The position numbers were made by a program, and so were the translations under genes. From the NCBI GenBank assembly GCA_965221345.1, contig CBDCSD010000001.1:744001-808000 (forward strand): a DNA stretch of 64,000 nucleotides, read 5' to 3'. Of the stretch, positions 7,652-16,564 are shown in pieces. Source of the DNA: Bin5 sp965221345. GTDB lineage: Bacteria; Chloroflexota; Anaerolineae; Caldilineales; Caldilineaceae. How positions within the stretch are numbered: the stretch's first letter is position 1; each line of letters begins with the position of its first letter. Below the pieces are notes generated by a model. It was given only the letters and a program-made list of their open reading frames with translations, did no database searches and was not told the origin of the DNA.

Positions 7652-8183
7652 ACAACAGGAATACGCCCCCGCCGCGGGCACAGCAACCCAACGAGCCAAT
7701 TCCCGACTATGTCGCCTTCGCCCTCAACTGCTCTCTCGGCCCCGGCCGGGACCGGATAATCAGCCGGGACGTCGGCAAAGAGCTCTGGGAACGGCTCATG
7801 ACCGCAACTGACCGCATGGCGCAGGATACCCCCTTCTTCTCGTCTGCTTCCACATATCCGCTCTGCTCAAAAAACTGCGCAGCGAAGATGCCGCCGGGCG
7901 CGTCGCCCCGGACCACATCGAGGAAGCCTGCCTCAAACACTTTCCTCGCAGGCCCCACGCCGATGAGCAACTGCTCGCCGCCGTCGAAACAATGCTATCC
8001 ACATCAAATGCATTGCCGCGCGGCGATGGCCTCGCAAGCCCGCCCGAACAGGCCGGCAGCGAAATCCTTGCCGATGTCGATAACTTTCTGAAACAGCAAC
8101 GAAGCGAGCTGCCCAAAAGCCCAATGAGTCATAACACCGGCAGCATTTCGAGCATTTGTGCCAAAAGTGAAGTCTCGCCATAG
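7648..8183 (+). pseudogene. Frameshifted gene of unknown function
   Basis: The frame from 7648 reads MNNRNTPPP...ISRDVGKELWERLMTATDRMAQDTP, then turns to nonsense composition. Reading one base differently after the C-run at 7829-7833 restores a protein-like sequence (HISALLKKLRSEDAAG, HIEEACLKHFPRRPHADE, LLAAVETMLS, NFLKQQRSELPKS) to a stop at 8183. One extra C would rebuild a continuous protein of about 178 residues. Family not recognised; largely helical and charged. It sits between two HTH genes on the same strand. Either a real lesion or a sequencing error in a homopolymer. Confidence 0.55.
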
Positions 8184-8273
8184 GCCGACCGCAGGCCCGC
8201 CGCCGCCCGCCCGTCCAGTGCCGCGTCACAACACCGTCAGATCATCCTGAGAGTGCCGACACAGGAAAACTCC

Positions 8274-8615
8274 ATGAACAAAGAAGAAATCCAATCCCTC
8301 CGCGAAGCCGCCAAAGCCGGCGCAACCTGGAAAGACCTCGCCGCCATCATCGGCGTCTCCGACCGCACCCTTCGCCGCTGGCGCGAAGAACTCGAAGAGA
8401 CCGAATACTACGCCGAAGGCTACTTCGAAGACCTGGAGGACGAAGAGCTGCGCCCCTTGCCCGACGACGCTGCCCAAATCGTCGCCGCAATCCACGCCGG
8501 CCGCGCTGAAGGACGCCAGGAACTTATCAACACCATCCGCCGGCAAGCCGCCGAAAAAAACAACCTGCGCGCCCTCATGGACCTCCTCAAACGCATGGAC
8601 AACATGGACAAATAG
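8274..8615 (+). CDS. Small HTH protein (terminase-small-subunit-like)
   Basis: 113 residues. The N-terminal third is a helix-turn-helix (REAAKAGATWKDLAAIIGVS then DRTLRRWREEL), followed by an acidic stretch and a C-terminal helix (AEGRQELINTIRRQAAEKNN then LRALMDLLKR) resembling the oligomerisation tail of small terminase-type proteins. The ATG at 8274 has AGGA seven bases upstream; an in-frame GTG at 8253 lacks this. It lies downstream of the two-module HTH gene and upstream of a GxxExxY gene. Probably DNA binding; partner genes (large terminase, capsid) are absent from the window. Confidence 0.65.
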   Translation: MNKEEIQSLREAAKAGATWKDLAAIIGVSDRTLRRWREELEETEYYAEGYFEDLEDEELRPLPDDAAQIVAAIHAGRAEGRQELINTIRRQAAEKNNLRALMDLLKRMDNMDK

Positions 8616-8733
8616 CCCGCAAAAACCCAATTTCGAGCCCAAAAAAACGCCTTCGAGCGGACATAGCGGACATATTTATGAAAAAATTCATAGAAACTCT
8701 GTGGCCTGTGCGGAAAGGATCCAACCGGCAACC

Positions 8734-9120
8734 ATGACAAAACTGATTCTGGAGGATGAGACCTATGCCGTCACTGGGACGGCCATCGAACTGCATCGTG
8801 CCCTCGGGCCGGGCTTCCTCGAAAAAGTATACCAGGAAGCCATGCAGCTCGAACTAAGCGCCCGCAGCATACCCTTTGAGGCCGAAATACCTCTCGACAT
8901 AAATTACAAAGGGCAATGCCTTACCCAGAAATACTACGCCGACCTCATATGTTTTGGGCAGATCATCGTCGAGCTAAAGGCGCTCAATCACCTCTCCGGC
9001 AAGGAAGACGCCCAACTCCTCAACTATCTAAAAGCCACCGGCCTCCAAGTCGGCCTGATCTTCAACTTCGGCAGCCACGGCAAACTGGAGCGCAAGCGAC
9101 TTGTCAGAGAACATCCTTAA
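8734..9120 (+). CDS. GxxExxY protein, PD-(D/E)XK nuclease superfamily (copy 1)
   Basis: 128 residues. The family motif G-x-x-E-x-x-Y is GFLEKVY (about residues 28-34), followed by a candidate nuclease core: D in YYADL and the E-L-K of IIVELKAL. Usual family length is about 120-130, so the gene looks complete. The ATG follows AAAGGATCC. Two more copies lie at 12903 and on the minus strand at 16105, and each has a GC-rich tandem array immediately on its right. The cellular role of the family is not established; nuclease activity is inferred from the fold. Confidence 0.85.
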   Translation: MTKLILEDETYAVTGTAIELHRALGPGFLEKVYQEAMQLELSARSIPFEAEIPLDINYKGQCLTQKYYADLICFGQIIVELKALNHLSGKEDAQLLNYLKATGLQVGLIFNFGSHGKLERKRLVREHP

Positions 9121-9185
9121 TCCCCAGGCCCATACAAAGCAAGCACCGCCTGCCCCAAGAATCCCCCCGAACCTCCCCGACAAAG

Positions 9186-9690
9186 AGGTGTAAAGCAGTT
9201 CTCCGCGCCCTCTGCGGAAAAAGGGTATAAAGCAGTTCTCCGCGTCCCTCCGCGTCCTCCGCGGAAAAAAGGTGTAAAGGTGTCCTCCGCGCCCCTCCGC
9301 GTCCTCCGCGGAAAAAAGGTGTAAAGGTGTCCTCCGCGCCCCTCCGCGTCCTCCGCGGAAAAAAGGTGTAAAGGTGTCCTCCGCGCCCCTCCGCGTCCTC
9401 CGCGGAAAAAAGGTGTAAAGGTGTCCTCCGCGCCCCTCCGCGTCCTCCGCGGAAAAAAGGTGTAAAGGTGTCCTCCGCGCCCCTCCGCGTCCTCCGCGGA
9501 AAAAAGGTGTAAAGGTGTCCTCCGCGCCCCTCCGCGTCCTCCGCGGAAAAAAGGTGTAAAGGTGTCCTCCGCGCCCCTCCGCGTCCTCCGCGGACAAAAA
9601 GGTGTAAAGCAGTTCTCCGCGCCCCTCCGTGCCCCTCCGTGGATCAAAAAGGTGTTCCTCCCCGCCCTTCGCGGATCAAAGCCGCGCTTC
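9186..9690. repeat. GC-rich tandem repeat array A3 (47-bp unit)
   Basis: About eight nearly identical 47-bp units made of GGAAAAAAGGTGTAAAGG, TGTCCTCCGCGCCCC and TCCGCGTCCTCCGC, with diverged units at both edges, starting 65 nt after the GxxExxY stop. Because 47 is not divisible by 3, minus-strand frames show a 47-residue pseudo-periodicity with no coding meaning. Downstream (9691-9913) is unremarkable apart from a 6-bp hairpin GAACCG/CGGTTC at 9806-9821 ahead of the 9914 gene. Confidence 0.92.
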
Positions 9691-9913
9691 TGCAACCGCA
9701 AACACACCCCGTATAAAGTACCCCAAATCGGTCACAAAAAAAGCGCCAGCGGGAACACTCCCTCTCTGGACAGCGTCTACTATGAAGAGAAAACTATTGT
9801 ATTTCGAACCGAAACCGGTTCCGACCAGTCCCGCCGCCCACCAATGCGCCTCCTATGCGACCACCAATCCACCGGCTGAGCCTCCCTAACCACTCTGTGA
9901 CAAAGGCCTAAGA

Positions 9914-12673
9914 ATGGCTCCATCCCGCCGTCGAGCTTATACCACCGTCGCGGCGCTCCTTCTGGCCGTCGTCGCTCTTCTGTCATCCTCGAACCCCTCC
10001 GCGGCGCAGCAATCCTCGCCGCCCTCCACACTCTCAACTCCCGAACTGAGCGCACAAGCCGCAGACGGCGCCGTTGAGTTGAGTTGGACAACCGTAACCG
10101 GCGCCGCACGCTACGAACTCTGGGCCTGGACCAGCGCCGACGCCTGGCAACAGCTCGGCGGCGACGACCTCACCGCCACTACCTACAGCCATACCGGGCT
10201 CGCCGCCGGCGCCGCCTACTACTACCAGATACGCGCCCTGAACACTGCCGGTGACACCAGCGCCTGGTCGCCGCAGGTCTCTGCCACTCTTCCCGAAAAC
10301 CTGGCCGCACCCGCTCTGTCCGCCCACGCCGCAGCCGGCGCCGTCGAGCTGACCTGGCCGGCGGTCCCCGGCGCTGTGCGCTATGAACTGTGGACGTGGT
10401 GGGACGCGGCCACCGGCTGGCAACAGCTCGGCGGCGACAACCTCACCGGCACGACCTTCAGCCACACCGGGCTCGCCGCCGGCCCCACCTACTACTACCA
10501 GTTGCGCGCCGTCGACGCCGACGGCGAAATGAGTGCCTGGTCGCAGCAGGTCTCTGCCACCGTAAATGAGACACAGCAATCAGCTCCAGCGCCAACCCCG
10601 TCACCCACATCAACGCCTACGCCACCGTCAGAGCTGCCGCCACCGACGGCTACGCCAACTCCTACGCCAACCGAAACGCCAACGCCGTTATTGACATCGA
10701 CGGCTACGCCTACGCCAACCGAGACGCCAACGCCGTTATCAACATCGACGGCTACGCCAACACCAACCGAGACGCCAACACCGCTATCAACATCGGCAGC
10801 TACGCCTACGCCAACCGAAACGCCAATGTCAACCGCGACGGCATTCCCTCCGTCTGCGCCCGCGCTGACCGCGCAGGGAACCGATGGCGCAGTTGAGCTG
10901 AATTGGACAGCGGTGGCCGGCGCCATGCGCTACGAACTGTGGTCCTGGCAGGACGCCGCCACCGGCTGGCAGCAGATCGGCGGCGACAACCTCACCGGAA
11001 CCACCTACCGGCACGCCGGACTTGCCGAGGGCGCGACCTTCCACTACGTGGTACGCGCCCTGAGCGCGGCCGGCGAGCCGGGCGAGTGGTCGGAGTTCGT
11101 GCCCGCAACCGCCATCGCAGCCCAGTCGCCAACCCTAACATCAACACTGACCCCACCGCCGACCGCGACGCCGACACCGACTGATACCGCGACGTCGAAT
11201 GACACACCAACCGCAACGCCGACACCAACTTCGGCGCCATCCCTGCTGGCTGCGCCCGTCATGACCGCCGTGGCCACAGAGGGCGCGGTCGAGTTGCATT
11301 GGAGCGCTGTGGCCGGCGCACTACGCTATGAGCTCTGGTCGTGGACAACCGCCGCCGGCTGGCAGCAGATCGACGGCGCCAACCTCACCGCCGCGACATT
11401 CACACACGCCGGCCTCGCGCCCGGCTCAACCTACTACTACAGCGCCCGCACTGTCAACGCCGCCGGCGAAACTAGTCCCTGGTCCGAATATGCGGAAGTG
11501 ACCGTGACCTCAGCGCTAACGCCAACGCCGACACCAACGCCAACGCCGTCACCATCGCCAACACTGACGCCCACCCCCGCGCCCGCGGCAGGTGCCCATG
11601 TTTCTTCGCCGCCCCAATCGCTCAACGTCCATTCCTACTATCGCAAATATCTGGACGCTGGCGGGATACCGGTCCTGTCATCCCTCGACGTGTCCGACGA
11701 AGAACTGTATCAAACGCGGGACACCTTGCTGGCCATGCTCTCTGACCGGCCCGACATCCTCAAAACTGCTGCCGAAATCGACTACCGGATTGTCATCTAC
11801 CCCGACAGTTTCGAGAAAGGCGGCCGCATCACCGACCTTCCCGAATTCGAAAATTCGGGTCTGGCCGAAACTTCGCGTGGCGCCGCCGGAAGAACACCCT
11901 ACGGCTGGGCCGCAGGCGCACCCGAAACCGCCCGGCACTGCAATCACGTCCTCATTCACGAGATCGCGCACCTGGTCGAAGACGCCCTCAGACTGCAACC
12001 CGGCGGCGAAGAGTTCCTTGCACGGCTCGATGGCGCCTATCGCTCTGCCATCCTCAGAGGACGGTGGGATGATACATACGCGTCGACCGATCTCTTGGAA
12101 TACTGGGCTGAAGCCGTCAGAACCTGGTTCACCCCCAGCGAATTTGCCGGCTGGCTGGGATCCGGCTATCAGAAGCTCGCAGACTACGATCCCATCGCCG
12201 CCGCTCTGGTCGAAGATGTCTTCGGCAACGCACCCCCGATTGCCTTCTGTGAGATCCAGCGCTTCGAACTACGCGGAACCCTGATCGGGCCGGGCGGCCA
12301 GCCTCCCCAAGCCGATACCTATACTCTGCAACTGAGCATGCGCTCCCCCACAGGCGCCAAAAGACTCTATAGCACCAGCACTGCCGTCAGGAGATCAGAC
12401 AACACATTCGTCTTCGAGCGCATACCCATCGAAAAAGTTTTCCTCTCGGCGGCAGCAGAAGCGCCGCACATCGTTATCGGCCTTTACCGCAATGACAACG
12501 CCGCTAACGTTGCCTGCCCCGCGGCCGGCTTCCTTGGCCATGACGGCACCCTCGTAAGGTCCGTCAACCCCGCCAACTGGCAGCGCCTCGCGGTCACAGG
12601 CAACCACATATCCGGCATTACCCTCAGCATCCCCACCCCATACGACTGGACCCCCATAGGCATCTGCGTCTAA
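9914..12673 (+). CDS. Secreted multi-FN3 protein with C-terminal zinc peptidase-like domain
   Basis: 919 residues. Signal peptide (RRRAYTTVAALLLAVVALLS, about 4-30). Four fibronectin-III-like repeats recur, with the signatures GAVELxWxxVxGAxRYELW and TTYxHxGLAxGxxYYY. The first two are adjacent; the others are separated by Thr/Pro-rich linkers of TPTPTET type. From about residue 555 a catalytic-like domain begins (SYYRKYLDAGGIPVLSSLDV). It contains HEIAH in VLIHEIAHLVED (about 680) and a downstream EYWAEAVRTWF glutamate, the classic HExxH plus E zinc arrangement. Probably an extracellular metallopeptidase or lytic enzyme bound to surface polymers through FN3. Substrate unknown. Confidence 0.75.
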   Translation: MAPSRRRAYTTVAALLLAVVALLSSSNPSAAQQSSPPSTLSTPELSAQAADGAVELSWTTVTGAARYELWAWTSADAWQQLGGDDLTATTYSHTGLAAGAAYYYQIRALNTAGDTSAWSPQVSATLPENLAAPALSAHAAAGAVELTWPAVPGAVRYELWTWWDAATGWQQLGGDNLTGTTFSHTGLAAGPTYYYQLRAVDADGEMSAWSQQVSATVNETQQSAPAPTPSPTSTPTPPSELPPPTATPTPTPTETPTPLLTSTATPTPTETPTPLSTSTATPTPTETPTPLSTSAATPTPTETPMSTATAFPPSAPALTAQGTDGAVELNWTAVAGAMRYELWSWQDAATGWQQIGGDNLTGTTYRHAGLAEGATFHYVVRALSAAGEPGEWSEFVPATAIAAQSPTLTSTLTPPPTATPTPTDTATSNDTPTATPTPTSAPSLLAAPVMTAVATEGAVELHWSAVAGALRYELWSWTTAAGWQQIDGANLTAATFTHAGLAPGSTYYYSARTVNAAGETSPWSEYAEVTVTSALTPTPTPTPTPSPSPTLTPTPAPAAGAHVSSPPQSLNVHSYYRKYLDAGGIPVLSSLDVSDEELYQTRDTLLAMLSDRPDILKTAAEIDYRIVIYPDSFEKGGRITDLPEFENSGLAETSRGAAGRTPYGWAAGAPETARHCNHVLIHEIAHLVEDALRLQPGGEEFLARLDGAYRSAILRGRWDDTYASTDLLEYWAEAVRTWFTPSEFAGWLGSGYQKLADYDPIAAALVEDVFGNAPPIAFCEIQRFELRGTLIGPGGQPPQADTYTLQLSMRSPTGAKRLYSTSTAVRRSDNTFVFERIPIEKVFLSAAAEAPHIVIGLYRNDNAANVACPAAGFLGHDGTLVRSVNPANWQRLAVTGNHISGITLSIPTPYDWTPIGICV

Positions 12674-12902
12674 CCCCCATCCCCTATCCCCCGCTGTTCA
12701 CTAGGGCCTGTTGACATCTGTCTGAACAGAGTTTCGCATGATCATTATTTGGTCTATCCACGAAAGGCCGAGCAAAAAGCCTCCTTTGGGTCCGCCAAGG
12801 TCCGCGGAGAGCATCTCCTTTGTCTTTCGTGGAAAATGCCGGTATTCTATCCTCGAAGTTTCACCAAGAGAAACCTTTGTGGACAGAGCGGAAAGGATGG
12901 AA

Positions 12903-13289
12903 ATGACGGAACTGATACTGGAGGATGAGACCTATGCCGTCACTGGGGCGGCGATTGAGGTGCATCGTGCGCTCGGGCCAGGCTTTCTCGAAAAAGTATA
13001 TCAGGAAGCAATGCAGCTCGAACTGAGCGCTCGAAGAATTCCTTTTGAGGCGGAAAAACCTATCGGCATAGAATACAAGGGGCAATACCTTACCCAGAGA
13101 TATTATGCCGACCTGGTTTGCTTTGAGAAGATTATCGTTGAGATGAAAGCGCTCAAACAACTCTCTGGAAAGGAAGATGCCCAAATTCTCAACTATCTGA
13201 GGGCAACGGGACTCAAAGTCGGGCTTCTCTTCAACTTCGGCAGCCAAGGCAAGCTAGAGCGTAAGCGACTTGTCAGAGAACCTCGTTAA
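12903..13289 (+). CDS. GxxExxY protein, PD-(D/E)XK superfamily (copy 2)
   Basis: 128 residues, the same length as copy 1 and strongly similar: GFLEKVYQEAM, FEAEKPIGIEYKGQ, YYADLVCFEKIIVEMKAL and the terminal LERKRLVREPR. The start at 12903 is chosen because AAAGG lies 6 nt upstream and copy 1 starts at the equivalent MT[K/E]LILEDE. The region before it (CGAAGTTTCACC, CTTTGTGGACAGAG, GGAAAGGATGGAAATG) is shared with the minus-strand copy at 16105, so a leader-plus-gene cassette has been copied. The 12674-12902 spacer holds only that leader and C-rich filler. Role as for copy 1. Confidence 0.85.
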   Translation: MTELILEDETYAVTGAAIEVHRALGPGFLEKVYQEAMQLELSARRIPFEAEKPIGIEYKGQYLTQRYYADLVCFEKIIVEMKALKQLSGKEDAQILNYLRATGLKVGLLFNFGSQGKLERKRLVREPR

Positions 13290-13329
13290 ACCACACACTC
13301 ACCCAAAGCACACCCCCCGCGCCGTCAAA

Positions 13330-13890
13330 ATCCCCCGCGTCCTCCGCGGACAAAAAGGGGGTTAAGGTGTTCTCCGCGCCCCTCCGCGTCCTCCGCGGAC
13401 AAAAAGGGGGTTAAGGTGTTCCCCGCGCCCCCCCGCGTCCTCCGCGGACAAAAAAGGGTTAAGGTGTTCCCCGCGCCCCCCCGCGTCCTCCGCGGACAAA
13501 AAGGAAGTTAAGGTGTTCTCCGCGCCCCTCCGCGTCCTCCGCGGACAAAAAGGAAGTTAAGGTGTTCTCCGCGCCCCTCCGCGTCCCTCCGCGGACAAAA
13601 AAGGGGGTTAAGGTGTTCTCCGCGCCCCTCCGCGGCCCTCCGCGGACAAAAAGGAAGTTAAGGTGTTCTCCGCGCCCCTCCGCGTCCTCCGCGGACAAAA
13701 AGGAAGTTAAGGTGTTCTCCGCGCCCCCTCCGCGGCCCTCCGCGGACAAAAAAAGGGTTAAGGTGTTCTCCGCGCCCCTCCGCGGCCCTCCGCGGACAAA
13801 AAAGGAAGTTAAGGTGTTCCCCGCGCCCCTCCGCGGCCCTCCGCGGACAAAAAGAAGCTAAGGTGTTCTCCCCGCCCCTCCGTGGACAAA
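13330..13890. repeat. GC-rich tandem repeat array A4 (48-50-bp unit)
   Basis: About eleven units of CTCCGCGCCCCTCCGCG, TCCTCCGCGGACAAAAAGG and the linker AAGTTAAGGTGTT or GGGTTAAGGTGTT. It starts 40 nt after GxxExxY copy 2 and reaches to about 120 nt before pheS. The linker differs from those in arrays A1, A3 and A5, implying each array was amplified and homogenised locally. Confidence 0.92.
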
Positions 13891-14008
13891 AGGCGTGTTC
13901 TTAGCCGCCCCCCTTGACTCTCCACCCGTTTTCCACTACCATAGCCAAACTGACGAGCGCGCAAAAGCCCTCAGCCCAAAACCCTATAACAATAGTGTGA
14001 GAAAAAAC

Positions 14009-15034
14009 ATGCAGGCGCTAGAAGAACTGCAAAACCGCGCACAACAAGAACTAACCGCAACCCAAACCGTCGAAGCCACCGAGACCTGGTTCCGCGACTA
14101 CCTCGGCCGCAACGGCGCCCTCACCAACTTCCTCCGCGGCCTAAGCGACCTCCCGCGCGCAGAACGCCCCGCCGCCGGCCGCGCCGGCAACGAAACAAAA
14201 AAACTGCTCGAGGCCGCCCTCCATACCCGCCAGGAGGCCATCCGCCAGCAGGAAATGGAGCAGACCCTCGCCGCCGAAGGTATCGACGTCACCCTTCCCG
14301 GCCGCAGGCCCACCCTCGGCAAAATCCATCCCAGCAACCAGACACTGCGCGAAATCGCCCACATCTTCGGACAGATGGGCTTCCAGGTTTACGACTCGCC
14401 CGAAGTCGAAACCGACGAAAACAACTTCGGCCTCCTCAACATCCCCCAGGGCCATCCCGCCCGCGACATGTGGGATACCTTCTACACCACCACCCCCGGC
14501 GTCATCCTCCGCACCCACACCAGCCCCGGCCAGATCCACGCCATGCGCGAATACTGCCCGCAGCCGATCCGCGTCATCCTGCCCGGCAAATGCTACCGCC
14601 ACGAGGACGTCAGCGCCCGCTACGACATGATGTTCCACCAGGTCGAGGGCCTCGTCGTCGGCCACAACGTAACCTTCAGCGACCTCAAAGGCACACTCGT
14701 CAACTTCGCCAACCAGATGTTTGGCGAAGGCCGCAGCCTGCGCTTCCGCAAAAGCTACTTCCCCTTCACCGAGCCTAGCGTCGAAGTCGACGCCGGCTGC
14801 GTCCTCTGTGAAGCCAAAGGCTGCCGCATCTGCAAGCACACCGGCTGGCTCGAAATCCTCGGCGCCGGCATGGTCCATCCCATCGTCCTCCAAAACGGCG
14901 GCTACGACCCCTCCGTCTTCAGCGGTTTCGCCTTCGGCATGGGCCCCGAGCGCATCGCCATGCTCAAATACGGCATCGACGACATCCGCTACTTCTTCAC
15001 CAACGACGTCCGCTTCCTCCAACGCGTCGGCTAA
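14009..15034 (+). CDS. pheS: Phenylalanine-tRNA ligase alpha subunit
   Basis: 341 residues; the catalytic alpha subunit that charges tRNA-Phe together with PheT in the cytoplasm. N-terminal coiled-coil region (about 1-85), then the class II synthetase core: RTHTSPGQIHAMR, the motif 2 region GKCYRHEDVSARYDMMFHQ, and motif 3 GFAFGMGPERIAMLKYGIDD with the usual DVRFLQ ending. A C-x2-C...C-x2-C cluster (CVLCEAKGCRICKHTGW) lies before motif 3, as in many bacterial PheS. The ATG at 14009 (MQALEELQ) gives the normal N-terminus; the longer frame runs into repeat array A4. pheT does not follow: the next gene is convergent. Confidence 0.93.
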   Translation: MQALEELQNRAQQELTATQTVEATETWFRDYLGRNGALTNFLRGLSDLPRAERPAAGRAGNETKKLLEAALHTRQEAIRQQEMEQTLAAEGIDVTLPGRRPTLGKIHPSNQTLREIAHIFGQMGFQVYDSPEVETDENNFGLLNIPQGHPARDMWDTFYTTTPGVILRTHTSPGQIHAMREYCPQPIRVILPGKCYRHEDVSARYDMMFHQVEGLVVGHNVTFSDLKGTLVNFANQMFGEGRSLRFRKSYFPFTEPSVEVDAGCVLCEAKGCRICKHTGWLEILGAGMVHPIVLQNGGYDPSVFSGFAFGMGPERIAMLKYGIDDIRYFFTNDVRFLQRVG

Positions 15035-15044
15035 CCCCGCCACC

Positions 15045-15078
15045 GGCCACTATCCACTATCCACTATCCACTGCAGTT
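15045..15078. repeat. Heptad tract (CCACTAT)n between convergent genes
   Basis: Four to five 7-bp units of CCACTAT ending in CCACTGCAGTT fill the gap between pheS and the convergent aldolase, running to the latter's stop codon. The same heptad family occurs at 4491, 22845-22975 and inside the ATP synthase operon. Confidence 0.8.
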
Positions 15079-15862
15079 ACTCGTCTAGCGCCTTGCGCAT
15101 ATCCTCACCTTCATTCTTCCACCACTGGTGCAGGATCGCGATGTCCGTGCCGATACAGAAGTGGCGCGCTCCCATGTCCAGATAGCGCTTGGCATCGTCC
15201 GCAGTGCCAATCTCAATCCTGGGATGAACGCCCGTCGCCATGCAGCCATCGATCACCTTCTGCGCCGCCGCCAGCACCTCAGGATCCCCCCGCTGTCCCA
15301 TCTTGCCGATACTCATCGAAAAGTCGGAAGGCCCCCACTGCAGCATCTCAACCCCGTCCACCGCCAGAATAGCGTCCAGCTCATCCAGCGCCGGCTTCTT
15401 CTCCAGCATCAGCGCCACCAAAATGTCGTCCAGCGCCTGCACATACGCCTCATTGCCCCCGTACCCCATGTAAGAGAACCGTCGCGTCGACACCCCGAAT
15501 GTGCCGCCCGCCTCCGGCGTATCCGCCCGCACATAACTCACACAATCGGCCGCGCCCGCCGCCGAGCGAACGTCCGAAAAAAGCACGCTATTGAACCCGG
15601 ACCCTACCGCCCGCTGCGCAACAAACTCATTGTTCGCCCAATCGATCTTGATCATCGAGCCCAGCCCATAAAGCTCCGCCGCACGGCAAATATTGTCCAA
15701 ATCGTGCAGCGTATACGTTCCATACTCCGCCACAAACTCCACATAATCGTACAGGCCCGTGTGGCCCAAAGCTTCCACAACATTCGGCCACACACTGTGA
15801 ATGTGGGTCGCCAGCGTCGGCTTACCTTGATCCAGCAGATTGCGAATAGCATTCGCGCGCAT
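15077..15862 (-). CDS. HpcH/HpaI-family aldolase
   Basis: 261 residues; a TIM-barrel class II aldolase-like enzyme of the 2-keto-3-deoxy sugar-acid / 4-hydroxy-2-oxovalerate group. Visible signatures are LATHIHSVWPNVVEALGHTG near the N-terminus, YDYVEFVAEYG, the metal-site region VDGVEMLQWGPSDFSMSIG, and HPRIEIGTADDAKRY...GTDIAIL at the end. The ATG at 15862 has GGAGA upstream; the longer frame to 16048 adds an implausible basic/TM extension. It stands alone, convergent with pheS, so the substrate cannot be read from context. Confidence 0.8.
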   Translation of the reverse strand: MRANAIRNLLDQGKPTLATHIHSVWPNVVEALGHTGLYDYVEFVAEYGTYTLHDLDNICRAAELYGLGSMIKIDWANNEFVAQRAVGSGFNSVLFSDVRSAAGAADCVSYVRADTPEAGGTFGVSTRRFSYMGYGGNEAYVQALDDILVALMLEKKPALDELDAILAVDGVEMLQWGPSDFSMSIGKMGQRGDPEVLAAAQKVIDGCMATGVHPRIEIGTADDAKRYLDMGARHFCIGTDIAILHQWWKNEGEDMRKALDE

Positions 15863-16104
15863 TGTTATATTCTCCGGTTGGGTTGGCGTTCTGACCATCC
15901 GCTGCCGCGGAAGCCAGCCTGGGCGAGAAGTGAGTGGGGAGAGCATATCCTCTCCCCAGAAAAATCCAGTATAGCACAGCCAATATCCTAAGAACAGTCC
16001 CGCAACAAGACCGCGTATCCCCAAACTACCGCCCCGCCGGCGCCGCACTAGTCTCTGGCCCCTAACCCCTTTCCCCTATCCCCTGAGTTCGTCTATGACC
16101 CACG

Positions 16105-16482
16105 TTAACCGACAAATCGCTTATGCTCCAGCTTGCCATGGCTGCCGAAATTGAGGAGAAGCCCGAGTTTGAATCCCGTCGCCCTCAAATAGTTGAGAAT
16201 TTGGGCATCTTCCTTTCCAGAGAGTTGTTTGAGCGCCTTCATCTCTACGATTATCTGTTCAAAGCAGACCAGATCGGCATAATATCTCTGGGTAAGGCAT
16301 TGCCCCTTAAATTCAATGCCGATAGGTTTTTCCGCCTCAAAAGGGATTCTAAGAGCGCTCAATTCGAGCTGCATTGCTTCCTGATATACTTTTTCGAGAA
16401 AGCCTGGCCCAAGCACACGATGCACCTCCATCGCCGCCCCAATCACGGCATAGGCCTCATCCTTCAGAATCAGTTCCGTCAT
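16105..16482 (-). CDS. GxxExxY protein, PD-(D/E)XK superfamily (copy 3)
   Basis: 125 residues, slightly shorter than copies 1 and 2 because it ends at LEHKRFVG. Motifs intact: GFLEKVYQEAM, IEFKGQCLTQRYYADLVCF and IIVEMKALKQLSGKED. Start at MTELILKDE by comparison with the other copies; GAGAGGATGGATATG precedes it. Upstream bases CGAAGTTTCACT and CCTTTGTGGATAGAG match the copy 2 leader. Unlike copies 1 and 2 it is on the minus strand, so array A5 lies at its 5' side. Confidence 0.83.
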   Translation of the reverse strand: MTELILKDEAYAVIGAAMEVHRVLGPGFLEKVYQEAMQLELSALRIPFEAEKPIGIEFKGQCLTQRYYADLVCFEQIIVEMKALKQLSGKEDAQILNYLRATGFKLGLLLNFGSHGKLEHKRFVG

Positions 16483-16564
16483 ATCCATCCTCTCCCCTCT
16501 ATCCACAAAGGATCCTTTTAGTGAAACTTCGTGAACAGACTACCAGCTTCGTCCACCAAAGACA

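Noticed and set aside
9028..9707. Long minus-strand open frames with repeating ARRTPLHLFSAEDAEGRGG-like sequence (also in arrays A1, A2, A4, A5)
   Set aside because: These are stop-free readings of GC-rich tandem repeats; because 47 bp is not a multiple of three, three frames concatenate into one pseudo-repeat. No start signal, and the same text appears in unrelated frames.
12738..12902. N-terminal extension of GxxExxY copy 2 (53 extra codons)
   Set aside because: Copies 1 and 3 start at the equivalent MT.LIL, and a Shine-Dalgarno sits right before that ATG; the extension encodes the conserved leader DNA.
14141..15043. 300-codon minus-strand frame across pheS, and similar antisense frames over atpB, atpA, ilvE and others
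   Set aside because: Antisense shadows of well-identified genes with strong codon bias; no homology-like motifs or start signals.
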